Positions 38,654-50,448 of a stretch of DNA of 64,000 nucleotides are shown one piece after another. The notes under the pieces were generated by a model, which saw only the letters and a program-made list of their open reading frames with translations, ran no database searches and was not told the DNA's origin. The stretch is from Mesorhizobium ventifaucium (GTDB taxonomy: Bacteria; Pseudomonadota; Alphaproteobacteria; Rhizobiales; Rhizobiaceae): the NCBI RefSeq assembly GCF_935822925.1, contig NZ_CAKXZS010000014.1, positions 150,786 to 214,785 of the forward strand, given 5' to 3'. The position numbers were made by a program, and so were the translations under genes. Positions within the stretch are counted from its first letter, which is position 1. Each line of letters starts with the position of its first letter.

Positions 38654-39844
38654 ATGACGATCAGACGCCCGACACTCAACAAACTCGCTTTTTCGACCTT
38701 GCTGCTGACGCTGCCGCTGAACGCGGCCTTCGCGCAGGATGCGGCGGTCGCCGACCGGCTGAAGGCGGCTCTCGCCGCCCAGGGCGTCGACATCTCCTGG
38801 ACCGGGGTGACGGGCGATGCCTCCAGCATGGTGCTACAAGGTGTGGCCCTCAAACCGGCGGCCGAAAAGGAAGCGCTCAAGATCGGCGACATCAAACTCG
38901 AAGGCGTGACCGAAGCCAATGGCGGTTATGAAATCGAAACCGTCTCGACTTCGGCATTCCAGCACAGCGAAAACGGCGTCACGCTCGACCTCAGCCCGTT
39001 TATCATCCACGACATGACCGTTCCCGCCGACGGCGCCACAGGCCCGCTGGGTTCAATGATGATGTATGAATCGGCCGAGCTCGACAACATGACGGTCAAG
39101 GTCGCCGACAAGACAGCCTTCTCGATGGACGGGCTCGCCATCGAAATCACCCCGCCGGCCGACGGCAAGGCGATGGCGTTTTCCGGCACCACGGAAAAGT
39201 TCAATGCCGACCTGACGCTGGTCGAGGACCCGAAGTCCAAGGAGGTGATCAACGCGCTCGGTTACCAGAACATCACCGGAAACCTTACGATGGAGGGCAC
39301 CTGGCAGCCTGCGGACGGCAAGATGGAGCTGTCGAAATACGACATCGCCGTCGACAATGCCGGAACGCTCGGCATGACCTTCGGTTTCGGCGGCTACACG
39401 CTTGACGTTATCAAGTCACTGCAGGAGATGCAGAAGAAGATGGCGGCGCAGCCCGAAGGCGCCGACAATTCGGCGCAAGGCATGGCCATGCTTGGCGTCT
39501 TGCAGCAGCTTTCGTTCAACAGCGCTTCGATCCGCTTCGACGATGATTCGCTGACCAACAAGGTGCTGGACTATGTCGGCAAGCAGCAAGGCATGTCCGG
39601 CAAGGACGTCGCCAACCAGGCCAAGGCGGTCGTGCCTTTCGGCATGGCGCAGCTCAACAATCCGGAATTGACGGCGCAGGTGTCGGCTGCAGTCGGCAAG
39701 TTTCTTGACGATCCGCAGAGCATCGAGATCCTGGCCAAGCCGCCCGCAGCGGTGCCGTTCGCGCTGATCATGGCAGGCGCCATGTCCAATCCGGTGGACC
39801 TGACGAAGACCCTGGGCGTGACGGTCAAGGCGAACGAAGACTGA
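38654..39844 (+). CDS. Exported protein of unknown function
   Basis: The 396-residue protein has a signal peptide (hydrophobic 12-24, cleavage near AFA-QDA). The mature part is rich in beta-prone stretches and alternating segments (GVALKPAAEKEALKIGDIKLEGV, then LDLSPFIIHDMTV) typical of periplasmic or outer-membrane associated proteins such as AsmA-like or DUF2125-type ones, without a firm match. AGGGA precedes the ATG. No nearby gene explains it. Confidence 0.8.
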   Translation: MTIRRPTLNKLAFSTLLLTLPLNAAFAQDAAVADRLKAALAAQGVDISWTGVTGDASSMVLQGVALKPAAEKEALKIGDIKLEGVTEANGGYEIETVSTSAFQHSENGVTLDLSPFIIHDMTVPADGATGPLGSMMMYESAELDNMTVKVADKTAFSMDGLAIEITPPADGKAMAFSGTTEKFNADLTLVEDPKSKEVINALGYQNITGNLTMEGTWQPADGKMELSKYDIAVDNAGTLGMTFGFGGYTLDVIKSLQEMQKKMAAQPEGADNSAQGMAMLGVLQQLSFNSASIRFDDDSLTNKVLDYVGKQQGMSGKDVANQAKAVVPFGMAQLNNPELTAQVSAAVGKFLDDPQSIEILAKPPAAVPFALIMAGAMSNPVDLTKTLGVTVKANED

Positions 39845-39865
39845 TTGGAGCGGGGCCTGGGAGCG

Positions 39866-40060
39866 TCAGCGCCGCCCCTCAACCGCCTGCCGGCACCTTC
39901 TCCCTGCATAGTGACGGGGAGAAGGGAGATGGCCGCGGCGTTGGTGCTCATCTTGCAGCGCCGGCAGATGGCGAAATCATTTGCGACAGTGTCTTTCTCC
40001 CCGTCACTATAACGGGGAGAAATGCCCGGCAGGGCAATGAGGGGCAGCGCAAACCGATAG
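39866..40060. repeat. Long intergenic repeat, type B
   Basis: The outer parts are inverted (GCCCCTCAACCGCCTGCCGGC facing GCCCGGCAGGGCAATGAGGGGC). The inner parts contain TAGTGACGGGGAGAAGGGAGA, TTGCAGCGCCGGCAGATGGCGAAA and CCCCGTCACTATAACGGGGAGAAA. This is one of the most complete copies in the window. Confidence 0.82.
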
Positions 40061-40086
40061 CGTTTAAAGTCGGTTGCGGGAGGCTT

Positions 40087-41883
40087 TTAATCCTCTTTCT
40101 TGGTCACGGCGACGCGCAGCGACAATTCGCGAAGCTGCTGCGGGCTGGCTTCCGACGGCGCGCTCATCAACAGATCATAGGCCTGCTGGTTCATCGGGAA
40201 CATCGTCACTTCACGCAGGTTCCTGGCGCCGACCAGCAGCATGACGACGCGGTCGATGCCGGCCGCCATGCCGCCATGCGGCGGTGCGCCATACTGGAAA
40301 GCGCGGTAGAGGCCACCGAAGCGCTCCTCGACCGTCTCGCGATTGAGCCCGACAGTCTCGAATGCCTTGACCATGGTTTCCGGCAGATGGTTGCGGATAC
40401 CCCCGCTAGCGATCTCGAAACCATTGCAGACCATGTCATACTGGAACGCCTTGATGCCGAGCAGATCCTCGCCGTTGAGCGCATCGATGCCGCCCTGCGG
40501 CATCGAGAACGGGTTATGGGCGAAATCGATCTTTTTCTCGTCCTCGTTCCATTCGAAGAAGGGAAAGTCGACGATCCAGCACAGTTCGAAACGGTCGCGA
40601 TCGACAAGGTTCAGCTCCTCGCCGGCGCGGGTGCGCGCCGCGCCCGCGAACGAGACGAACTTTTTCGGGTCGCCGGCGACGAAGAAGGCGGCGTCGCCAT
40701 CGGCAAGACCGAGTTGGAGGCGGACTGCATCGGTGCGCTCCTCGCCGATGTTCTTGGCGAGCGGACCGGCGCCTTCGAGCTTTTCGCCTTCCTTGCGCCA
40801 GAAGATGTAGCCGAGGCCCGGCTGGCCCTCGCCTTGCGCCCAGGAATTCATGCGGTCGCAAAAAGCCCGTGAGCCGCCGGTCCTGGCCGGAATGGCCCAG
40901 ACCTCGGCCGTCGGGTCGTTGGCAAGGATGTTGGCGAACACCTTGAAGCCGGACTCGCGGAAATGATCGGAGACCGCCTGCATCTCGATCGGGTTGCGCA
41001 GGTCGGGCTTGTCGGTGCCGTATTTGCGCATGGCGACATCATAGGCGATGCGCGGAAACTCCTGCGTCACCGGCTTTCCGGCGGCAAAGGTCTCGAACAC
41101 CGCGCGCATCACCGGCTCCATGGTCGCTAGGATATCGTCCTGCTCGACGAAGCTCATCTCCACGTCGAGCTGGTAGAATTCGCCCGGCAGGCGGTCGGCG
41201 CGCGGGTCCTCGTCGCGGAAGCAAGGCGCGATCTGGAAGTAACGGTCGAAGCCCGACACCATGATCAATTGCTTGTATATCTGCGGCGCCTGCGGCAGCG
41301 CGTAGAAGGTGCCGGGATGGATACGTGACGGCACCAGGAAATCGCGCGCCCCTTCGGGCGACGAAGCGGTCAGGATCGGCGTCGAGAATTCGGTGAAGCC
41401 GACCTCGCCCATGCGCTTGCGCATCTCGGCGATGATCTTCGTGCGCGCCACGATGTTCTTGTGCAGCGTGTCGCGGCGCAGATCGAGGAAGCGGTATTTG
41501 AGGCGGATGTCCTCGGGATAGTCCGGTTCGCCGAACACCGGCAGCGGCAGTTCCTTGGCCGCCGACAGGACTTCAATCTCGCGCGCGAAAACCTCGATTT
41601 CGCCGGTCGGCAAATTGGCGTTCGCGGTCTCGGCCAGACGAGCCTTGACCTCGCCGTCGACGCGGATGACCCATTCGCCGCGCACCGTCTCGGCAATCTT
41701 GAAAGCCGGCGAATCCGGGTCGGCGACGATCTGGGTCAGGCCATAATGGTCGCGCAAATCGATGAACAGCAGGCCGCCATGATCGCGCACGCGATGCACC
41801 CAGCCCGACAGGCGAACGGAAGAGCCGACGTCGCTCTTCCTCAACTGGGCACAGGTATGGCTGCGGTAGCGATGCATTGTCAT
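40087..41883 (-). CDS. aspS: Aspartyl-tRNA synthetase
   Basis: The 598-residue class II synthetase has an N-terminal anticodon-binding OB fold (about 1-115, with [15 protein letters not shown]), motif 2 [19 protein letters not shown], a bacterial GAD insertion around 300-420 and motif 3 [14 protein letters not shown]. Many bacterial enzymes of this type also charge tRNA-Asn when gatCAB is present; that cannot be judged here. GGGA precedes the start at 41883; MHRYR at 41877 is the alternative. Confidence 0.96.
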   Translation of the reverse strand: MTMHRYRSHTCAQLRKSDVGSSVRLSGWVHRVRDHGGLLFIDLRDHYGLTQIVADPDSPAFKIAETVRGEWVIRVDGEVKARLAETANANLPTGEIEVFAREIEVLSAAKELPLPVFGEPDYPEDIRLKYRFLDLRRDTLHKNIVARTKIIAEMRKRMGEVGFTEFSTPILTASSPEGARDFLVPSRIHPGTFYALPQAPQIYKQLIMVSGFDRYFQIAPCFRDEDPRADRLPGEFYQLDVEMSFVEQDDILATMEPVMRAVFETFAAGKPVTQEFPRIAYDVAMRKYGTDKPDLRNPIEMQAVSDHFRESGFKVFANILANDPTAEVWAIPARTGGSRAFCDRMNSWAQGEGQPGLGYIFWRKEGEKLEGAGPLAKNIGEERTDAVRLQLGLADGDAAFFVAGDPKKFVSFAGAARTRAGEELNLVDRDRFELCWIVDFPFFEWNEDEKKIDFAHNPFSMPQGGIDALNGEDLLGIKAFQYDMVCNGFEIASGGIRNHLPETMVKAFETVGLNRETVEERFGGLYRAFQYGAPPHGGMAAGIDRVVMLLVGARNLREVTMFPMNQQAYDLLMSAPSEASPQQLRELSLRVAVTKKED

Positions 41884-42096
41884 TGGTAAGTCCCGGCCCG
41901 AAAATTTGCGCGAAAAGCACATGAGCGGCCGGTTTTGTCAAGGCAGGCGGCGCCCGGGCAGCATCTTGATTCTGCATTCGTCCGAGGCTGTGTGAAAACT
42001 CCACACCACAGTCAAAGTGTGGAATTTCCTCTTCTTGACCGTGATTAGGGTGGTCGAGCCGTGTACAATGGCCGTCACATTGACGGGAGGACTACC

Positions 42097-42600
42097 GTGC
42101 GCATCCGCACATTGACTGTCCTGATGACGCTGCTTGTTGGCACCTGCACATTTGCACACGCTCAGACAAAGCCGATGTCAATCGAGGTGTTTCCTTTCGA
42201 ATTGGAAGACAAGAGCGCTGGCGCAGGAATAATTCCGCCGGATGAACATGACAGGCGCTATCTGTCCGAGTCGGCACAAATGGCGAAGGACATGCTCTCC
42301 CAGTCAGGGCGTTTTACAGTGGTTGATGTGCCAGCCGGGGATGAGCAGGCGGTTGCGCCGCACGGATTGCGCAATTGCGGGGGCTGTGAAAGCAAAATCG
42401 CCAAAGAGCACGGTGCGTCTCTTGCCTTGCTGGGCGTCGTGACGCGCGTCAACCGAACAGAGCATACGATGTTCATTCGCATCCTCGACGCTGAAACCGG
42501 CAACCCTGTTTCGCAGGGCTTTACCGATCTTCGCATGGGTGCGAACTACGCGTGGCCCCGCTCCGTGAAATGGCTGATGACAAACAGAATTCTTCGGTAG
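42097..42600 (+). CDS. DUF2380-type exported protein
   Basis: The 167-residue protein begins with GTG preceded by GGGAGG, a strong ribosome-binding site that decides the start. The signal peptide covers about 1-22 (cleavage near AHA-QTK). The mature part starts SIEVFPFELEDKSAGAG, the pattern of DUF2380 proteins that occur near methylotrophy or quinoprotein genes in other species; no such genes are nearby. Two cysteines in NCGGC may form a disulphide or metal site. Confidence 0.78.
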   Translation: MRIRTLTVLMTLLVGTCTFAHAQTKPMSIEVFPFELEDKSAGAGIIPPDEHDRRYLSESAQMAKDMLSQSGRFTVVDVPAGDEQAVAPHGLRNCGGCESKIAKEHGASLALLGVVTRVNRTEHTMFIRILDAETGNPVSQGFTDLRMGANYAWPRSVKWLMTNRILR

Positions 42601-42762
42601 GGCGGCAAGCCACCCGAGTGCGCCATCGGGAGCGCGAAGGATCCCCCAGCTAAAATCAAACTGAGACGTTGATAGCCGGCGCTGGCCTGCTAACCGCCGG
42701 GAATTGCCGCTGGCATTGGCGCGGGCGATGGTTCAAGAAGGATCAACGACAGGCCTTCCTTC

Positions 42763-44007
42763 ATGTCCTCCATGCGCCCGCTGATCCCGCTCCTTATTGC
42801 CGCCGGCATCCTGCTCGGCGGCAACGGCCTGCAGAGCACCTTGATCGCATTGCGCGGCGCGCAGGAGGGATTTTCGGCCTCGACCATCGGCCTGATGGGG
42901 ACGTTCTATTTCGCCGGCTTCCTGCTCGGCTGCCTCGCAGTCACCCACATCATGAAGGCCGTCGGCCATGTCCGCGCCTTTTCCGCGCTGGCGGCGATCG
43001 CTTCGGCCGGGACATTGCTTCTGGTGCTGGTCCTCGACCCGGTCATGTGGTGCGCGTTGCGCCTCGCCGGCGGATTCTGCTTCGCCGGCCTGTTCACCAT
43101 CATGGAGGCCTGGCTCAATTCCGGGGCCGCCAACAAGGACCGCGCGCGGGTGCTGGCCATCTACCGGATGGTCGACATCGGTTCGGTCACGGGCGCACAG
43201 TTCCTGATCCCGATCGTCGGCGCCGGCGGTTTCGCCATCTTCGCCGTCATGTCGATCATGATCACGCTCTCGCTGGTGCCGGTGTCGCTCGGCGATCGCT
43301 CCAACCCGACCCCGCCCGAAGACGTCAAGCTCGACCTGGCCCGGGTCTGGCGGATCTCGCCACTCGGTTGCTTCGGCTGCATTGCCGTCGGCGTCACCAA
43401 CAGCGCTTTTCGCACCTTGTCGCCGGTCTATGCCGAACAGATCGGCATGTCGGTCACCGACGTCGTCACCTTCGTCAGCGTCGGCATCTTCGGCGGCGCC
43501 ATCATCCAGTATCCGCTCGGCTATCTGTCCGACCGCTGGGACCGGCGTTCGGTGCTGCTGATAACGACGTGCTGCGCGCTGCTGGCGTCGCTGGCGCTGG
43601 TGTTCTGGGCGCGCAGTGACCCGTCCCTCAACTTCGTGATCGTCTTCATCTTCGGCAGCTTCGCCATGCCGCTCTATTCACTGTCGGCGGCGCACTCCAA
43701 CGACCGCGCCGACAAGGGCGAGTTCGTGCTGATCAACGCGGCGCTGATGCTGTTCTATTCCTTCGGCGCCATTGGCGGGCCGTTCGCCGCCTCGACGGCG
43801 ATGCAGTATTTTGGGCCAAGCGCGCTGTTCGTGTTCACCGCCACCGTCTACGCCATCTTCGTCGTCGTCATCCTGTACCGGATGCAGGTCCGATCCGGCG
43901 TGCCAGCCGGCCATCGCAGCCGTTTCATCGGCCTTTTGCGCACATCGACGGTGTTCGCCCGGCTGGCCAAGCGCAACGATGATTCCGACGGACCTGCCAA
44001 GCAATGA
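42763..44007 (+). CDS. MFS transporter, YcaD-like
   Basis: This 414-residue 12-helix transporter has the CLAVTHIMKAVGHVRAF loop after helix 2 and LSDRWDRRSVLLI after helix 8. The PLYSLSAAHSNDRADKGEFV segment is characteristic of the YcaD group, whose substrates are unknown. The C-terminal 25 residues are hydrophilic. Upstream Shine-Dalgarno is weak. Confidence 0.86.
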   Translation: MSSMRPLIPLLIAAGILLGGNGLQSTLIALRGAQEGFSASTIGLMGTFYFAGFLLGCLAVTHIMKAVGHVRAFSALAAIASAGTLLLVLVLDPVMWCALRLAGGFCFAGLFTIMEAWLNSGAANKDRARVLAIYRMVDIGSVTGAQFLIPIVGAGGFAIFAVMSIMITLSLVPVSLGDRSNPTPPEDVKLDLARVWRISPLGCFGCIAVGVTNSAFRTLSPVYAEQIGMSVTDVVTFVSVGIFGGAIIQYPLGYLSDRWDRRSVLLITTCCALLASLALVFWARSDPSLNFVIVFIFGSFAMPLYSLSAAHSNDRADKGEFVLINAALMLFYSFGAIGGPFAASTAMQYFGPSALFVFTATVYAIFVVVILYRMQVRSGVPAGHRSRFIGLLRTSTVFARLAKRNDDSDGPAKQ

Positions 44008-44104
44008 TGACGCGCCTGCTATGTCTTGAAACCCGACAGCGGCTTGACGAAAGCCCGCGCGGCTGAAATTGAAAGAGACCTTACATGTTGCCAAAAGCGA
44101 TTTG

Positions 44105-45256
44105 ATGCACGTCATCACTACCCAAAAAGAACTCGAGACCGCTCTCGCCGCTCTCGAAAAGTCGGATTTTGTCACCGTCGACACCGAATTCATTCGCGAG
44201 ACGACCTTTTGGCCGATCCTTTGCCTGATCCAGATGGCGGCGCCCGGGGTGACGGCGCTGATCGATCCTCTGTCACCCGATATCGACCTGAAGCCGTTCT
44301 TCAGGCTGATGGCCAACGAGGCGGTCGTGAAAGTCTTCCATGCGGCGCGCCAGGACATTGAAATCATCGTTCATCTCGGCGATCTGGTCCCGCATCCGGT
44401 GTTCGACACCCAGGTGGCGGCCATGGTTTGCGGGTTCGGCGACAGCGTCTCCTATGACCAGCTCGTCCAGAAGGTCACCGGCGCTCGGCTCGACAAGTCC
44501 TCACGTTTCACCGACTGGCGCCACCGACCGCTTTCCGAAAAACAGCTCGACTACGCGCTTGCCGACGTCACCCATCTGATCGAGGTCTACCAGCACCTCA
44601 GCGCCGAGCTGGTGCGGGAAAACCGCGCCCACTGGCTGAACGAGGAGATGGACGTACTGACCGCCCGCGAAACCTATGATCCGCATCCGGAGGACGCCTG
44701 GAAGCGGCTGAAGATGCGGCTGCGCAAGCCGCAGGAGCTGGCGATCGTGCAAGCGGTGGCGGCATGGCGCGAGCGTGAGGCGCGCGAACGCGACGTGCCG
44801 CGCGGCCGGGTGCTCAAGGACGACGCCATCTACGAGGTGGCGCAGCAGGCGCCGCGCGATGCGGCAGCACTCGGCAAGCTGCGCACCACGCCGAAAGGCT
44901 GGGAACGGTCGGCGACGGCAACGGCGCTGCTTGGCGCGGTCAACAGCGCGCTTGCCTTGCCCAGGGAAGAGATGCCGAAGCTGCCGAAGAGTTTTCAGCC
45001 GCCCGAAGGCTCCAACGCCGCCGCCGAACTGCTGAAAGTGCTGTTACGGATCGTTGCCGAAAAGGAGGGCGTCGCTTCGAAAGTGCTGGCCTCAAGCGAC
45101 GACATCGACCGCATCGCCGCCGAGGGCGAGGACGCCGACGTGCCGGCCTTGCAAGGCTGGCGACGCGCCGTGTTCGGCGAGGCGGCGCTAAAACTGGTGC
45201 GCGGCGAGCTCGCCATCAAGTTCGACAAGCGCAAGATCGCGCTGTTCGACGTGTAG
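44105..45256 (+). CDS. rnd: Ribonuclease D
   Basis: The 383-residue 3'-5' exonuclease matures tRNA ends. The DEDD active site is visible: DTEF (26-29), D84 in HAARQDIE, and D in YALADVTHLIEVY. An HRDC domain (about 205-290, LRKPQELAIVQAVAAWREREA) binds the RNA. The start at 44105 gives the normal family N-terminus; a TTG at 44069 would add 12 residues. No strong Shine-Dalgarno supports either. Confidence 0.92.
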   Translation: MHVITTQKELETALAALEKSDFVTVDTEFIRETTFWPILCLIQMAAPGVTALIDPLSPDIDLKPFFRLMANEAVVKVFHAARQDIEIIVHLGDLVPHPVFDTQVAAMVCGFGDSVSYDQLVQKVTGARLDKSSRFTDWRHRPLSEKQLDYALADVTHLIEVYQHLSAELVRENRAHWLNEEMDVLTARETYDPHPEDAWKRLKMRLRKPQELAIVQAVAAWREREARERDVPRGRVLKDDAIYEVAQQAPRDAAALGKLRTTPKGWERSATATALLGAVNSALALPREEMPKLPKSFQPPEGSNAAAELLKVLLRIVAEKEGVASKVLASSDDIDRIAAEGEDADVPALQGWRRAVFGEAALKLVRGELAIKFDKRKIALFDV

Positions 45257-45268
45257 CGTCTGCGACAT

Positions 45269-45454
45269 CCTTCTCCCCTTGTGGGAGAAGGTGGATCGGC
45301 GCGTTAGCGCCGAGCCAGATGAGGGGTGCTGGAGGAAATAACGTCAAAAATGTCGAATAACTTCAATTCGATACCTCGAAAGTCGCGATCCTTCCAACAC
45401 CCCTCATCCGACCGAGCTTCGCTCGGCCACCTTCTCCCGCAAGGGGAGAAGGGG
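45269..45454. repeat. Paired intergenic palindromic repeat, type C
   Basis: Two inverted copies (45269-45332 and 45393-45454) contain CCTTCTCCC-TTG-GGGAGAAGG, a short GAGCGAAGCTCG or GCGTTAGCGC palindrome, and CAGATGAGGGGTGCTGG. They lie between convergent genes and probably act as a bidirectional transcript end. A second pair is at 51957-52145. Confidence 0.85.
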
Positions 45455-45456
45455 AG

Positions 45457-45996
45457 TCAGCGCTGTCTCTGAGCGGCTAGGTGGAAAACTGCGATGACGA
45501 TCACTGGTATCGCCAGAAGCGCGAATTTGGCGACGATCAGCGCCGAGGCGAAGGACAGCGAGTCCGGATTGGCCGACAGGAAATCGGAGAGCATGCGGGC
45601 CACGGCGACGTTCTGCGCATAATCGGCAAGCGTGTAGGGCAGCACCAGGACGAGCGCGACCAGCGACTGAAGCTGGGCGGAAAGAGCCCGGAAGCGCTTC
45701 AGCCGTCGCCCCGTGGCAAGGATCAGGCTGACCAATGTCAGCGACAGCAGCGCCGGGAACAGCAGGTCGAAGGTCAGATAATGCCAGACCAGGATGATCT
45801 CGCTGCCGCGACGGCCGAGTGCCGTCAGCCAAGCCATGCCCTCGTCCGGGGCGAACCCGGCAAAGCGCAAATCGAGCGACGGCAGGCCGCCGCTCAGCTG
45901 GCGGAAATAGAGGAACTCCATCGCCGTCATGGCGACGAAAACCGCCGCGCAGACAAAACAGAGCGCGGCAGCGTGGCGCGACAGCCGCAGCATCAT
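45457..45996 (-). CDS. Four-helix membrane protein of unknown function
   Basis: The 179-residue protein has hydrophobic segments near 8-28, 68-92, 100-120 and 148-170, and the segment LPYTLADYAQNVAVARML. It starts 25 bases after the guaB stop, so it likely belongs to the guaB transcript. The start is not backed by a clear Shine-Dalgarno. No family recognised. Confidence 0.65.
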   Translation of the reverse strand: MMLRLSRHAAALCFVCAAVFVAMTAMEFLYFRQLSGGLPSLDLRFAGFAPDEGMAWLTALGRRGSEIILVWHYLTFDLLFPALLSLTLVSLILATGRRLKRFRALSAQLQSLVALVLVLPYTLADYAQNVAVARMLSDFLSANPDSLSFASALIVAKFALLAIPVIVIAVFHLAAQRQR

Positions 45997-46021
45997 TGCC
46001 GTCAGGCTTCGTGCGAGCTGG

Positions 46022-47797
<1,776 letters not shown>

Positions 47798-47804
47798 TTA
47801 TGCT

Positions 47805-47866
47805 AGGAATTTATTCATGGCGCTGATTTGCGCCAGCGACCCGCTGCCGAGGCGGGTTTTTTATTT
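47805..47866 (+). ncRNA. Candidate small structured RNA ahead of an MFS gene
   Basis: A -10-like TATGCT (47799-47804) is followed by two consecutive hairpins. The first is TGGCGC/GCGCCA (47818-47823 with 47830-47835) and the second ACCCGC/GCGGGT (47839-47844 with 47852-47857), followed by six T residues. There is no reading frame inside. A predicted transcript of roughly 55-60 nt from about 47808 would end in a proper terminator. It may be a free small RNA or the premature end of the MFS leader. Confidence 0.4.
47839..47866 (+). terminator. Rho-independent terminator between guaB and the MFS gene
   Basis: Stem ACCCGC/GCGGGT with a seven-base loop is directly followed by TTTTTTATTT on the plus strand. 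No protein gene ends just before it, so it must end a non-coding transcript or attenuate a leader. Confidence 0.7.
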
Positions 47867-48044
47867 AGGCGCCATTCTTCGCCGGCTCCGAACTGGCACG
47901 CTGCCAAGGTCGCACAAATGTGACAGCAAGTTAAGGCGACATCCAACGCAGCCCGTGGTAACCGCCCTGCCTGTCGGGTGCCCCTCTGCCCCCGAGGGAC
48001 CGGCAGGCAATCGACGGCGCAACATTCAAGCCCGGACGCGCTCT

Positions 48045-49463
48045 ATGAACCGCACCATTCCGCTTATCCTGGCGGTCGCTCTTTTCATGGAAAACATGGA
48101 TTCGACCGTTATCGCGACGTCGCTGCCGGCGATCGCCATCGACCTCCAGACCAGCCCGGTCGCGCTCAAGCTGGCGCTGACCGCCTATCTGGTGTCGCTG
48201 GCGGTGTTCATCCCGATCAGCGGCTGGATGGCCGACCGCTTTGGCGCCAAGAACGTGTTTCGTGCGGCGATTGCCGTGTTCATCGTCGGTTCGGTCGCTT
48301 GCGCGGTGTCCAATTCGCTGCCGGCTTTCGTGATGTCGCGCTTCCTGCAAGGCATTGGCGGCGCCATGATGACGCCGGTGGGACGGCTTGTGCTGGTGCG
48401 CGCCACGCCGAAAAGCGAGCTTGTCGCCGCCATGTCCTGGCTGAGCATCCCGGCGCTGGTCGGGCCGCTCGTCGGTCCGCCGGTCGGCGGCTTCATCACC
48501 ACCTATTTCACCTGGCACTGGATCTTCCTGATCAATGTGCCGATTGGGCTGATCGGCATCTGGCTCGCTACGCGATTCCTGCCGGAGACCGAATCGGCAC
48601 AGATGCCGCCGCTCGACTTCATCGGCTTCGTGCTGAGCGGGCTGGCGGCATCGGGCATCGTGCTCGGCCTGTCGGTGGTCAGCCTGCCAGCCTTGCCGCC
48701 GATTGCCGGCTTTCTCACCGTGGCTGTCGGACTGGTTTCAGCCGCGCTTTACCTCCTGCATGCGCGCCGCGCCAAAAACCCGCTGCTGGCGCTCGAGCTG
48801 TTTCGCAACCAGGTGTTCCGCGCCTCGGTCCTCGGCGGCGGGCTGTTTCGCATCGGCATTGGCGCCGTGCCCTTCCTTTTGCCGCTGATGTTCCAGATCG
48901 GCTTCGGGCTGACGCCGTTCCAGTCGGGAATGATCACCTTCGTGGCGGCGGTCGGCGCCATCGGCATGAAATTCGTCACCGCGCTGATCTTCAGGGTCGC
49001 CGGCTTCCGCCGCGTGCTGATCTTCGGCTCGCTGATCGCGGCGGCGTCGATCGCCATCAACGGCTTGTTCACGCCCGACACGCCGTATCTGCTGGTCCTC
49101 GCCGCCCTGCTCGTCGGCGGCTTCATCCGCTCGATGTTCTTCACCGGCATCAACGCGCTTGCCTATGCCGAGATTTCGACCGCCGACACCAGCAAGGCAA
49201 CGCCGATCGCCGCGGTATTCCAGCAACTGTCGATCGCGCTCGGCGTCGCGCTGGCCGGCGGCATCGTGGAAGTATCGACGACAATCCATGGCGGGCCGCT
49301 GACGCTGAGCGACTTCCACATCGCATTCTTTATCGTCGCGGCGGTGTCGGCGGCCGCATCGCTGTCATTCATACGGCTGGCGCCGGACGCCGGGAACGCC
49401 GTGTCAGGATATGGCGGGCTGACGGCGCCCAAGACGCTGGAGGCGGGTCCACCGGCGAGTTGA
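48045..49463 (+). CDS. MFS transporter, DHA2-type drug exporter
   Basis: The 472-residue protein has about 14 hydrophobic helices, the DHA2 layout. ENMDSTVIATSLPAIA (15-30) is the DHA2 motif D1, and GWMADRFGAKNVF follows helix 2. RFLQGIGGAMMTPVGR is motif B. The likely role is proton-driven efflux of toxic compounds. No MarR or TetR regulator adjoins, but a candidate RNA with a terminator stands upstream. No good Shine-Dalgarno was seen. Confidence 0.87.
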   Translation: MNRTIPLILAVALFMENMDSTVIATSLPAIAIDLQTSPVALKLALTAYLVSLAVFIPISGWMADRFGAKNVFRAAIAVFIVGSVACAVSNSLPAFVMSRFLQGIGGAMMTPVGRLVLVRATPKSELVAAMSWLSIPALVGPLVGPPVGGFITTYFTWHWIFLINVPIGLIGIWLATRFLPETESAQMPPLDFIGFVLSGLAASGIVLGLSVVSLPALPPIAGFLTVAVGLVSAALYLLHARRAKNPLLALELFRNQVFRASVLGGGLFRIGIGAVPFLLPLMFQIGFGLTPFQSGMITFVAAVGAIGMKFVTALIFRVAGFRRVLIFGSLIAAASIAINGLFTPDTPYLLVLAALLVGGFIRSMFFTGINALAYAEISTADTSKATPIAAVFQQLSIALGVALAGGIVEVSTTIHGGPLTLSDFHIAFFIVAAVSAAASLSFIRLAPDAGNAVSGYGGLTAPKTLEAGPPAS

Positions 49464-49491
49464 GGAGTAGCGCCCTCCAGCGCTGGCGAGA

Positions 49492-49650
49492 CAGCGCCCC
49501 CCTCTGTCCTGCCGGCCATCTCCCCCTCAAGGAGGGAAAACGGCAGCTTCGCCGCTCCACGCACTCCTGCACGGTTGAAGGTTGCGAAGGCCGATGACGT
49601 CCGATCTCCCCCCTTGAGGGGAGATGTCCGGCAGGACAGAGGGGGGCGCG
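49492..49650. repeat. Paired intergenic palindromic repeat, type A
   Basis: Two inverted copies (49492-49540 and 49603-49650) with CCCCCTCTGTCCTGCCGG and CTCCCCC.TTGAGGGGGAGAT-type stems lie between the convergent MFS and rlmE genes. Confidence 0.83.
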
Positions 49651-49670
49651 AAGGAACGCTACAGGGCGGT

Positions 49671-50381
49671 TTACCCTGCGCCGCTTCCGCCTTTAAAATC
49701 CTTCGCCAGCAGATAAAGCTCCACCGACTCATCGCGCGAGGCCGGCGGTTTGACGTGGTGGACCGAGCGGAAATTCTGCTTGAGCCTGGCGAGCAATTCG
49801 TTCTCGGCGCCGCCCTGGAAAGTCTTGGCGAGGAAATGGCCGCCCGGCTTCAGCACCGACAGGGCGAAATCGGCCGCCACCTCGCACAGATACATGGTGC
49901 GGATGTGATCGGTCCGGCGATGGCCGGTGGTGGGTGCGGCCATATCGGACAAAACGATGTCCGGTTGGCCACCGAGCGTTTCGGCGAGCTTTTCCGGCGC
50001 CTGCGGGTCGAGAAAATCCATCAACAGCACCGGCGCGCCGGGCACCGCGTCCATCTCCAGATAGTCGATGCCGACAACATGCGGGTGTTCGGCCGTCGAT
50101 TTCGTGCGCGCGGCGGCGACCTGGCACCAGCCGCCGGGTGCCGCGCCAAGGTCGATGACTTTCATGCCAGGCTTGAGCAGATGGTGCTTGTCGTCGATCT
50201 CGATCAGCTTGTAGGCGGCGCGCGAGCGGTAGCCGTCGGCCTTGGAGCGCTGGACATAGGGATCGTTGATATGGCGCTGCAGCCAGCGGCGCGACGATTC
50301 CTTCAGGCCGCTCTTCTTCTTGATCCGCGTCTTCAGCACGCGAATGCCGGCAGAGCCTGGTTTTTCCGGTTTCTTGGTCAT
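49671..50381 (-). CDS. rlmE: 23S rRNA 2'-O-methyltransferase RlmE
   Basis: The 236-residue enzyme methylates U2552 of 23S rRNA in the late large subunit. The AdoMet loop is [11 protein letters not shown] (77-87) and the catalytic tetrad is K58, D146, K186 and E221 ([27 protein letters not shown]). The N-terminal 30 residues are lysine-rich. The start MTKKPEKPG at 50381 is chosen because an upstream in-frame stretch is encoded by a palindromic repeat. Confidence 0.94.
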   Translation of the reverse strand: MTKKPEKPGSAGIRVLKTRIKKKSGLKESSRRWLQRHINDPYVQRSKADGYRSRAAYKLIEIDDKHHLLKPGMKVIDLGAAPGGWCQVAAARTKSTAEHPHVVGIDYLEMDAVPGAPVLLMDFLDPQAPEKLAETLGGQPDIVLSDMAAPTTGHRRTDHIRTMYLCEVAADFALSVLKPGGHFLAKTFQGGAENELLARLKQNFRSVHHVKPPASRDESVELYLLAKDFKGGSGAG

Positions 50382-50399
50382 TGCCTGACTTCTTGTTTG

Positions 50400-50448
50400 A
50401 GCATGATCTCCAGCGAAAACCGGTTGCCGCTTTTCGGGATCATGCTCT
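50400..50448. repeat. Dispersed palindrome, type D, between ppx and rlmE
   Basis: GCATGATCTCC...AAAACCGGTT...CGGGATCATGC. Its right edge encodes the TGA stop of ppx (GCATGA read on the minus strand). Its left edge lies about 20 bases upstream of the rlmE start, possibly affecting rlmE translation. Confidence 0.82.
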